Part shown: positions 1 to 5,489 of the stretch, piece by piece
Layout of the letters: every line of letters begins with the position of its first letter
Numbering within the stretch: position 1 is the stretch's first letter
DNA from: JBOHHR01 sp050740975
Lineage (GTDB): Bacteria; Pseudomonadota; Gammaproteobacteria; JBOHHR01
Length of the DNA: 5,973 nt
Direction: 5' to 3'
NCBI GenBank assembly: GCA_050740975.1
Contig: JBOIEE010000076.1
Coordinates: 1 to 5,973 of the forward strand
Position numbers and translations under genes: made by a program
Notes under the pieces: model-generated
What the model saw: only the letters and a program-made list of their open reading frames with translations
Databases searched by the model: none
Told to the model about the DNA's origin: nothing

Positions 1-340
1 GCCCTACGCTCTGCGCTTCACCACGAACCTGTTTGATGTTCAGGAGCTCGCCCTCGGAACCTCTCCGTTCCATGACCCCGCTCCGCACAGCTTGCAGCGC
101 TTGGTGCGCACCGCGACGCGGCCGAAACCCGAACAAGCAATTAGAAAAGTCTTGCTCGTAGATCGGTTCCAGAAGCATCACAATAGCACGTTGCGCCACT
201 TTGTCCTCGAAGCAAGGTTCTACCGAGCTCGCGCTCGCCACTGTCCGACTTCTCTATGTAATGACGTCGTACCGGCGGCGCTTGGTACTTGAGGGCGGTC
301 GAGCAGGCTACGAAGATTCTACTCCAAATTGGCCGCATAC
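1..340 (-). pseudogene. Group II intron reverse transcriptase/maturase, frameshifted fragment
   Basis: Two minus-strand frames together read as the N-terminal half of a group II intron-encoded reverse transcriptase. One frame (about 338 down to 222) gives YQAPPVRRHYIEKSD and then GERELG, the family's PPVRR-x-YIPK-x-DG-x-RPLG block. After a net one-base insertion near 218-221 the next frame gives PCFEDKVAQRAIVMLLEPIY, EQDF and FGFRPRRGAHQAL, matching the family's LGIP-x-x-EDK-x-x-QRA...YGFRPGRSAHQAL. Recognisable similarity fades after residues SGVM near 71, although the frame stays open to the window edge. The catalytic YADD region is not present in the window. The N-terminal part of the protein is also missing, because the fragment starts inside the disrupted GtrA gene. 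It is probably the relic of a group II intron inserted in the sense direction into gtrA. Reverse transcriptase identity is confident; the intron RNA ends were not located. Confidence 0.8.
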
Positions 341-604
341 TCTTTCGCAGTCTAATCCGCTCGCAGCGACACAGGCAAATTTTGGACCGGCAACTCGATG
401 GGCTTGTCGGCTCTGAAAGGTAATCCGGTAATTGAGCAAATAATTCCAAACCGCGCCACAGGTAGCTCCAATCGAAGAAGCCACCACGGCGTGCATATAG
501 AGACCTTCAACCAACACCAGTAAAATAAGGTAATGAACAAGGGTGCCGGACGCCCCGACTAAGGCGAACAGCAAAAACCGTTTGGTCAATATGTACGCGT
601 TCAT
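308..604 (-). pseudogene. GtrA-family membrane protein, 3'-truncated
   Basis: GtrA-like proteins are small membrane proteins of about 120-150 residues with four helices. They are thought to help move undecaprenyl-phosphate-linked sugars across the inner membrane during surface polysaccharide synthesis. The first 84 or so codons fit well. Helix 1 is at about residues 10-34 (FLLFALVGASGTLVHY, with the characteristic VGASGTLVHY), and helix 2 at about 38-56 leads into the hallmark NYLLNYRITF (54-63). A hydrophilic loop and the beginning of helix 3 (PKFACVAASGL, 74-84) follow. After residue 84, near base 353, the sequence turns polar and stops at codon 98, and reverse transcriptase similarity begins in another frame. 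Helices 3 and 4 are therefore lost and the protein is probably non-functional. Start at ATG 604-602; no strong ribosome binding site was seen. It is divergent from the ACP operon but fits its polysaccharide theme. Confidence 0.75.
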
Positions 605-928
605 CAGAGCGGCTCTTCGTGCCCCAGAAAAAATTCCTACCGGACAAGGTATTCAACTCCGTCGTTGTCCAAGTTTAGTCGTCGTTTTGTTAGCTACCCG
701 TGATTTTTGTGTATGTAAGAAAAAATAGACGTGCCTATTTCGAAACACAAGCCGTACGACTGAGCGTGGCAATGTTGGGAGAAATGGGACTAAACTCGTT
801 AACACAGTACCGGCGACAACTGATTAGGGGCCACGCCTCCCCGAAACCATTCCTTCCTACAGACAGCCTGCTAAGCTTTAAACATGACGAAATCCACGTA
901 CCAAAGGGATCAAGCAGAGATCGGACCT
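605..928. other. Divergent intergenic region, no gene seen
   Basis: About 320 bases lie between the divergent GtrA remnant and the ACP gene. I found no convincing gene on either strand: the short open frames here have no recognisable domain and no good ribosome binding site. The region is richer in A+T than the operon and should contain the operon promoter, but I could not pick out a -35/-10 pair with confidence. Confidence 0.5.
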
Positions 929-1180
929 ATGACCACCATCGATGAAGTGAAGATGGTGTTGGGCAACGCGTTGCAACTAGGGGAGCGTGCTCAGCGTTTG
1001 GAGGCGGACACCCGATTGCTCGGAAATCTTCCAGAGCTCGATTCCATGGCGGTGGTAACCGTGTTAACCAGCCTCGAAGAGCACTTCGGATTCATCGTCA
1101 GCGATGATGAAATCAGCGCCGACACTTTTGAAACACTCGCGAGTCTGAGCGAATTCGTAGGGCAAAAATTGCGCTCATGA
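929..1180 (+). CDS. Acyl carrier protein, exosortase A system-associated type
   Basis: An 83-residue acidic protein with the length and layout of an acyl carrier protein. ACPs are cytoplasmic and carry acyl groups as thioesters on a 4'-phosphopantetheine arm. The attachment site is Ser39 in ELDSMAVVTVL, corresponding to the usual DSL/DSM motif at the start of helix II. The conserved helix-III-like stretch EEHFGFIVSDDEI-x-x-x-x-FETLASL follows. I chose ATG 929 because similarity begins right there and GAGA lies eight bases upstream; an in-frame ATG at 884 would add 15 residues without family character and has no obvious ribosome binding site. The stop overlaps the start of the next gene (ATGA). 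The order ACP - hydrolase 2 - hydrolase 1 is that of exosortase A loci, which suggests a dedicated carrier rather than the fatty-acid-synthesis AcpP. The cargo is unknown. Confidence 0.88.
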   Translation: MTTIDEVKMVLGNALQLGERAQRLEADTRLLGNLPELDSMAVVTVLTSLEEHFGFIVSDDEISADTFETLASLSEFVGQKLRS

Positions 1181-2025
1181 TGCCGAGCGCCGGCGTACCC
1201 TCTGCGCGACCCGTGTTTTTGCAACGCGCGGGGGGGGCCATCTTCACCTTGTTCTATCACCCGTGCTCCGCTCACGCTAAAGGAGGGGCGGTGCTCATCG
1301 TTCCTCCGTTCGCCGAAGAGATGAACAAATCCCGGCGTATGTTCGCCTTGCTGGCGCGGGATCTGGCGGGTCTCGGTTACGGCGTGCTGCTGGTCGATCT
1401 GTACGGCACCGGTGACAGCGGAGGGGAATTTCTGCAGGCGCGCTGGGAGATATGGAGAGAGGATATCGCTCGCTGTGCCGAGTGGCTGCAGGGTCATGGA
1501 GCCGGGCGCTTGTGTCTGCTGGGTCTGCGGCTGGGCGCGCTGCTCGCTCTCGACGCGGCCAAGGATTTAGCCGTTCCTCTACAACGGATCGTGTTGTGGC
1601 AACCGGTGATTAGTGGCTCTGTTGCGTTGACCCAATTTCTGCGCTTAAGGTTTGCCGCCAGCATGATGGCTGGCCTGGAAGAGAAAGAAACCACAGAGCA
1701 GTTGCGCCGGGTCCTGTTTAAAGAGCACGCCCCCGTAGAGGTGGCGGGATACGAACTGGCACCAGAGCTTGCCTCCACTATCGAAGCGTTGAACTTGGCT
1801 GGCTTGGGCAAAGCAGGCTTGCCACCCATAGATTGGCTTGAAGTGGTATCGGCGGACGGTCGTCCGTTACCGCCCGCGAGCCAGCGGGTTACCGAGCTCT
1901 GGCAGGGGCAAGGGCTTGAAGCGCACACTCAAACGATAGCCGGTGATCCGTTTTGGAGCACACCCGAGGTGACCGTAGTGCCGGCCTTGCTTGCGGCCAC
2001 AGCAGCGATTTTCCAGAGGAAGTGA
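1177..2025 (+). CDS. Hydrolase 2, exosortase A system-associated (alpha/beta-hydrolase fold)
   Basis: A 282-residue cytoplasmic protein of the alpha/beta-hydrolase superfamily. From the overall pattern I assign it to the family known as hydrolase 2, exosortase A system-associated. Visible features are strand and oxyanion region AVLIVPPFAEEMNKSRR (38-54), then GYGVLLVDLYGTGDSGGEF (67-85), the fold's usual D-x-x-G-x-G-D-S block. At the nucleophile elbow the sequence is GLRLGA (116-121), so Arg118 stands where Ser, Cys or Asp would be expected. The C-terminal end, GDPFWSTPEVTVVPALL, shows no catalytic His at the usual place. It therefore looks catalytically inactive by the classical mechanism and may be a regulatory or partner subunit (inference). 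The start overlaps the ACP stop by four bases (ATGA); ATG 1180 is an in-frame alternative. Four bases separate it from hydrolase 1, so the two are probably made together. Biochemical role not known to me. Confidence 0.87.
   Translation: MMPSAGVPSARPVFLQRAGGAIFTLFYHPCSAHAKGGAVLIVPPFAEEMNKSRRMFALLARDLAGLGYGVLLVDLYGTGDSGGEFLQARWEIWREDIARCAEWLQGHGAGRLCLLGLRLGALLALDAAKDLAVPLQRIVLWQPVISGSVALTQFLRLRFAASMMAGLEEKETTEQLRRVLFKEHAPVEVAGYELAPELASTIEALNLAGLGKAGLPPIDWLEVVSADGRPLPPASQRVTELWQGQGLEAHTQTIAGDPFWSTPEVTVVPALLAATAAIFQRK
2015..2022 (+). promoter_or_regulatory. Ribosome binding site of hydrolase 1
   Basis: AGAGGAAG lies inside the last codons of hydrolase 2, seven bases before ATG 2030. It decides the start of hydrolase 1: the longer open frame, which begins at 1991, has no such site and its extra residues are not family-like. 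Confidence 0.7.
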
Positions 2026-2029
2026 AGCG

Positions 2030-2890
2030 ATGGCCGTTGAGAAGCCCCTGTGCTTCCGTTGCGAGGGAGCGTGGCTGTACGGGATCGCCCACCTGCCGGA
2101 TGCGCCCGGGCGGCGCGGTGTGCTCATCGTAGTGGGTGGGCCACAGTATCGAGTGGGCAGCCATCGGCAGTTCCTGCTACTCGCTCGCCACTTGGCTGGC
2201 TCGGGGATCCCGACCTTGCGCTTTGACTATCGAGGTATGGGGGACAGCGACGGGGAGGTCTGCTCGTTCGAACAGGTGGACCTCGATATCCGGGCCGCCC
2301 TGAACGAGCTTTTTTCCTTAGTGCCAGACCTAAAGGAAATCGTGATCTGGGGCTTGTGCGACGCGGCCTCGGCCGCCTTGTTCTATGCCCACCGAGACCC
2401 CCGGGTAGTGGGTTTAGCGTTACTGAACCCTTGGGTGCGCACCGAGGCAGGGATCGCTAAAGCGTACTTGAAAAACTATTACTCCGCCCGCTTATTCGAT
2501 CCGAACCTGTGGCGCAAGATCATCCGCGGTGAATTCGATTTCTTGCTCGCCATGCGCTCATTTCTCGGCATGGCGGCCGCCGGTCTGAATGTGGCTCAAG
2601 CAGCGGGCGCGCCCGGCTGCACGGTAAAGCAAGGGGGAGGATCCCTTCCGGACCGCATGCTCGACGGCTTGCAGCGGTATCAAGGGAAGGTATTGTTGAT
2701 TTTGAGCGGCCAAGACCTCACCGCGCAGGAATTCAAAGGCCTGATCTCGGGGTCTCCTCAGTGGCGCAAGCAACTCGCTTCCCCGCGCCTTACCCGGCAT
2801 GAGCTTGCAGAGGCCAACCATACTTTTTCCAGGCGTGAATGGAGAGATCAAGTGGCGAAGTGGACCGCAGAGTGGGTGCAGCAGATGTGA
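2030..2890 (+). CDS. Hydrolase 1, exosortase A system-associated (alpha/beta-hydrolase fold)
   Basis: A 286-residue alpha/beta-hydrolase that I recognise as the hydrolase 1, exosortase A system-associated type. The fold's blocks are in order: VLIVVGGPQYRVGSHRQF (31-48) as the oxyanion/strand region with the family's typical GGPQYRVGSHRQ, then LRFDYRGMGDSDGE (63-76). The nucleophile elbow is IWGLCDAASAALFYA (106-120), with Cys110 in place of Ser. LSGQDLTAQEF (225-235) supplies Asp229, and ANHTFS (262-267) supplies His264. A Cys-Asp-His triad suggests a thioesterase or acyltransferase-like reaction, possibly on cargo of the adjacent ACP (inference; substrate unknown). Start ATG 2030 follows a good ribosome binding site and leaves a 4-base gap from hydrolase 2. 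The stop overlaps the glycosyltransferase start (GTGA). No signal peptide is visible, so it is expected in the cytoplasm. Confidence 0.9.
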   Translation: MAVEKPLCFRCEGAWLYGIAHLPDAPGRRGVLIVVGGPQYRVGSHRQFLLLARHLAGSGIPTLRFDYRGMGDSDGEVCSFEQVDLDIRAALNELFSLVPDLKEIVIWGLCDAASAALFYAHRDPRVVGLALLNPWVRTEAGIAKAYLKNYYSARLFDPNLWRKIIRGEFDFLLAMRSFLGMAAAGLNVAQAAGAPGCTVKQGGGSLPDRMLDGLQRYQGKVLLILSGQDLTAQEFKGLISGSPQWRKQLASPRLTRHELAEANHTFSRREWRDQVAKWTAEWVQQM

Positions 2891-3246
2891 AGCGGGTGCT
2901 CATGATCGCCTACCATTTTCCGCCGGTGCGGTTCCAGCGGAGTTCAGCGCACGCTCAAGTTCTGCCGCTATCTACCGGAATACGGCTGGGAGCCGATGGT
3001 GCTTTCGGTAAGCCCGCTGGCACCGACCCAGCCGGTGACACCGCTTGCGCGTTGCGGGAGGCGAGTGCAGGAGCGGTGGTGCGCATCGACTCCAGGGAGC
3101 AGATCCGCGATGGACTACTGGCATTCTTGCACGAAATTAGAACCAACGGGGACAAAGCCGCTGTCCATGACGTGCGGCAGTACTCGCGGCAGGCACGCAC
3201 TGGAGAATTGGCGCAAGTGTTCGACGCCATCGCAGACGACGGCTGA
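2887..3246 (+). pseudogene. Glycosyltransferase (GT4-like) remnant: both ends kept, middle deleted, two frame changes
   Basis: The start, VKRVLMIAYHFPPV, is a classic N-terminus of a GT-B glycosyltransferase, and its GTG overlaps the hydrolase 1 stop (GTGA). Near 2927-2931 the frame shifts. The second frame continues as SSGVQRTLKFCRYLPEYGWE and PMVLSVSPLAP, as in glycosyltransferases whose N-terminus reads FPP-x-x-x-SSG-x-QR. Around 3018-3035 the sequence returns to the first frame and reads AGDTACALREASAGAVVRID and then REQIRDGLLAFLHEI, ending QYSRQARTGELAQVFDAIAD. That resembles the C-terminal end of such enzymes (the block after the nucleotide-sugar site, with its closing helix). The acceptor domain rest and the donor-binding E-x7-E region are absent. 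Only about 120 codons remain, against roughly 380-430 in intact members. It should have transferred a sugar to a lipid-linked glycan. Identity of the N-terminus is firm; that of the C-terminal part is probable. Confidence 0.75.
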
Positions 3247-3318
3247 GCTTTTCATTCTCAATCACACCGGCGGCCGATCGCTTAGACCACCCGAAGCGGC
3301 TTCATGGCGACAAATCCT

Positions 3319-3327
3319 TGCTATAGT
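3319..3327 (+). promoter_or_regulatory. Candidate extended -10 promoter upstream of the methyltransferase
   Basis: TGCTATAGT fits the extended -10 pattern TG-n-TATAAT with one mismatch. No good -35 box lies at the right distance (TTCATG at 3301-3306 is weak), which an extended -10 can tolerate. It would give a leader of roughly 100 bases before ATG 3437 and allow the methyltransferase to be transcribed apart from the broken glycosyltransferase operon. No other start signal was identified in the 190-base gap 3247-3436. Confidence 0.35.
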
Positions 3328-3436
3328 TCGATCATTCCAGTCGCTCGCCGCTAAGGATCCCCTGCTTGAACAAAGGGATGGTTCAGTGCAATCCGCCCGT
3401 TAAGTTGCGACCCCTGGTCAACCACGGATTAAGCCA

Positions 3437-4768
3437 ATGACTGATCAGCAGAAACAAGCGCTCCCTAAGTGTCGATTCTGTAATGAGGCGCTAAAACACA
3501 CGTTCGTCGATCTCGGCATGTCGCCTTTATGTCAGACCCACATTACCCATGAAGCGCTCAATCACATGGAACCCTTCTACCCTCTACGGGCGTACGTGTG
3601 CAGCCGGTGCTTTCTAGTCCAACTCGAGGAATACGTCTCACCCCGTGAAATATTTTCCGAATACGCCTATTTCTCCTCGTATACCGACAGCTGGGTACAA
3701 CACGCAAAGGAATATACCGATCGGGTCTCACGGCGTTTCGGGATCGATCCGCGTTGGAAAGTGATGGAGATCGCGAGTAACGACGGCTACCTTCTACAAC
3801 ACTTCGTGAACAAGGGGATCCCCGTCTTAGGCATAGAGCCGGCGGCAAACGTGGCGCAAGTCGCCATCGAAAAAGGGATCCCGACGACGGTTCAGTTCTT
3901 TGGCCAGGATACGGCGGGAAGCATCCTGTCCGAACACGGACATGCTGATTTACTTTTGGGCAACAACGTATTGGCTCATGTTCCCAAGCTGAACGATTTT
4001 GTGGCCGGGATGAAGATATTGTTGAGCCCTGATGGCGTGATCACCATGGAGTTTCCGCATCTTATGCAGCTCGTGGAAAACAACCAATTTGATACGATCT
4101 ATCATGAACATTTCTCGTATCTGTCTTTGTTTACGGTGGAGCAGGTGTTCGCCGCGCACCGGCTGTGTCTTTTCGATGTCGAGGAGATCGCAACGCACGG
4201 CGGCTCGATCCGCATTTACGCCCGCCATGAAGAAAATAACGCTCTAGCGGTCACGGAACGAGTTAAAGAACTCAGGGAACGCGAGATCAAAAAAGGGTAT
4301 GTACAACTGCCAACCTATTTTGCGTTCACGGAACGAGTAAAAGAGACAAAACGGAAATTACTGGAGTTTCTCGTCTCCGCTAAGTCCGCCGATAAAAGCA
4401 TCGTCGGGTACGGAGCCCCCGGCAAGGGCAATACCTTGCTCAATTACTGTGGGATCCGCCAAGACTTTCTCGATTACACCGTCGATCGCAGCCCGTATAA
4501 ACAGGGGAAATTTACACCCGGGACGCATATTCCGATTTGCCATCCGGACAAGATAAAGGAGACCAAACCGGATTATGTGCTTATATTGCCGTGGAATCTG
4601 AAAAAAGAAATAATGTCGGTTGCGGGCTTTATCCGGGAATGGGGAGGCAAGTTTGTAGTACCGATCCCGGAAGTCGAAGTTGTGCATGGGATAGCTGATG
4701 GATTGGGTGCGGGCGGAAGACGAGGCACCTTGGACCCATCATGCGGTGCTGTTGGTGAGCCTCTTTAA
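3437..4768 (+). CDS. SAM-dependent sugar C-methyltransferase, TylC3/TcaB9 type (three-domain)
   Basis: A 443-residue cytoplasmic enzyme expected to methylate C-3 of a nucleotide-linked keto-deoxysugar using S-adenosylmethionine. Domain 1 (about 1-75) binds zinc through C12-x2-C15 and C55-x2-C58. Domain 2 (about 76-270) opens with EYAYFSSYTDSW and has the SAM-binding EIASNDGYLL (111-120). Tyr76, His181, Tyr222, Glu224 and His225 (in YHEHFSYLSL) fall at the residue numbers I recall for the active site of TcaB9. Domain 3 carries the family hallmark GYGAPGKGNTLLNY (324-337), then TVDRSPYKQGKFTPGTHIPI. All key residues are present, so it should be active. The usual end, VPIPEVEVV, is reached at about residue 416; the remaining 27 residues have no family counterpart known to me. 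The ribosome binding site is weak (GGA nine bases upstream). The gene is richer in A+T than the hydrolases. It could act in making a branched sugar for the polysaccharide. Confidence 0.92.
   Translation: MTDQQKQALPKCRFCNEALKHTFVDLGMSPLCQTHITHEALNHMEPFYPLRAYVCSRCFLVQLEEYVSPREIFSEYAYFSSYTDSWVQHAKEYTDRVSRRFGIDPRWKVMEIASNDGYLLQHFVNKGIPVLGIEPAANVAQVAIEKGIPTTVQFFGQDTAGSILSEHGHADLLLGNNVLAHVPKLNDFVAGMKILLSPDGVITMEFPHLMQLVENNQFDTIYHEHFSYLSLFTVEQVFAAHRLCLFDVEEIATHGGSIRIYARHEENNALAVTERVKELREREIKKGYVQLPTYFAFTERVKETKRKLLEFLVSAKSADKSIVGYGAPGKGNTLLNYCGIRQDFLDYTVDRSPYKQGKFTPGTHIPICHPDKIKETKPDYVLILPWNLKKEIMSVAGFIREWGGKFVVPIPEVEVVHGIADGLGAGGRRGTLDPSCGAVGEPL
4251..4344 (+). repeat. In-phase direct repeat inside the methyltransferase gene
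   Basis: TCACGGAACGAGT followed by AAAGA after one variable base occurs at 4251-4269 and again at 4326-4344 (18 of 19 bases the same). The copies are exactly 75 bases, or 25 codons, apart. They encode TERVKEL (273-279) and TERVKET (298-304) in the helical linker between the catalytic and C-terminal domains. Confidence 0.75.
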
Positions 4769-5120
4769 GCAGTTTTTACTCTGACCCTGCTTGTCGGCGT
4801 AGGCTAAGCCCTCAGATTCCTCGCCAGGCCGGGATGCCGAGGGCGATCAAAAAATGGCCACGATAATACCCAGCAAAGATGGTCGGCTCGGCGAACCACT
4901 GCCACCCTAAAGCCGAATATACGGACGCAGTCGTACCTTATGCCAGTTCCATTTTTCTTTCTTGCAAATCGGCGGGAGGCCATGTACGGATATACGGGCG
5001 CAATCCAGACCTTCTATTCGCCAATAGCGACGAAATTATCTTGCAAAATGGGTCCATATATGGGTGACTCCAATGTCCTCGGTATTTATGAGTTTTCGGG
5101 AAGGAAAAGTCAATCTGCCC

Positions 5121-5137
5121 ACCTGACAAACCTGACA
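5121..5137 (+). repeat. Short tandem direct repeat ACCTGACA
   Basis: ACCTGACA stands at 5121-5128 and again at 5130-5137, with one base between and a period of nine bases, in the gene-poor stretch. It could be chance or a protein-binding site; nothing near it decides. Confidence 0.4.
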
Positions 5138-5291
5138 TGCTGTCGCTTGTGGGAATACCTTTTTCTCGGTTCGCAAAATCGGGATCACGCCGAGGTGCCC
5201 GGCCTCGTGGCAATTAACCTAAAGTTTCTGCACTACGTTCCGATATCTAAGGGAAAGAGCGTTCGAAGGACGAGTAATAACGGAGCGAAAT

Positions 5292-5390
5292 ATGAGACCA
5301 TTAATAGGTACATTGATCTTTTCCATGCCCGTATTGGGGTTGATGGTGGTGTTGGCTGGGATAGCTTGTGTGGGGATATTCTTGGAGTAA
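5292..5390 (+). CDS. Possible small membrane protein, 32 residues
   Basis: The open frame starts MRPLIGTLIFSMPV and continues LGLMVVLAGIACVGIFLE, so almost the entire product would form one transmembrane helix with a positive N-terminal residue (Arg2) and a closing Glu. A good Shine-Dalgarno sequence, GGAG at 5282-5285, lies six bases before the ATG. It overlaps a longer, unrecognised open frame in another phase and a minus-strand frame, so chance is possible. I know no family that matches; its size and shape recall accessory subunits of membrane complexes, but the sequence gives no further support for that. Confidence 0.25.
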   Translation: MRPLIGTLIFSMPVLGLMVVLAGIACVGIFLE

Positions 5391-5489
5391 TCCAGCGGTT
5401 TCTTCCGAACGGATTAAACGGGGATAGCCAACCACCAGCGCGGGCCATCGTCCTTTTCGGATCCTCCGCCTGAGTCACCCGTCTTTCAC

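Larger units (their letters stand above)
4769..5489. other. A+T-richer convergent intergenic region, no recognisable gene
   Basis: About 720 bases between the ends of the convergent methyltransferase and receptor genes. Base composition shifts visibly toward A+T, particularly 5020-5110 and 5260-5390. A plus-strand frame open from 4940 (or ATG 4982, with GGAGG only two bases before it) to 5473 is long for chance but resembles no family I know. A minus-strand frame at 4812-4937 and a small plus-strand frame at 5292-5390 are discussed separately. No factor-independent terminator was found after either flanking gene; a hairpin at about 4820-4846 (CCTCG...CGAGG) is followed by A's rather than T's on the plus strand. 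Confidence 0.5.

Noticed and set aside
829..844. GGGG...CCCC inverted repeat upstream of the ACP
   Set aside because: Four base pairs only; too weak to call a terminator or operator.
884..928. Longer start for the ACP (ATG at 884)
   Set aside because: The extra 15 residues are not ACP-like and the ATG has no ribosome binding site; ATG 929 has GAGA upstream and starts at the family's beginning.
700..945. 81-codon plus-strand open frame before the ACP
   Set aside because: Overlaps the ACP start in another frame, has no family resemblance and no good ribosome binding site.
991..1497. 168-codon minus-strand open frame
   Set aside because: Lies opposite the ACP and hydrolase 2 genes, which are firmly identified; its composition is that of an antisense shadow.
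1494..1928. 144-codon minus-strand open frame
   Set aside because: Antisense of hydrolase 2, rich in Ser, Arg and Pro, with no domain pattern.
3247..3403. Continuation of the glycosyltransferase in the second frame to 3403
   Set aside because: The C-terminal family pattern is in the first frame and ends at 3246; the extra residues look random.
4820..4852. Terminator-like hairpin (CCTCG...CGAGG) after the methyltransferase
   Set aside because: The stem is only five pairs with a long loop and is followed by A's, not T's, on the plus strand; on the minus strand the T run precedes the hairpin.
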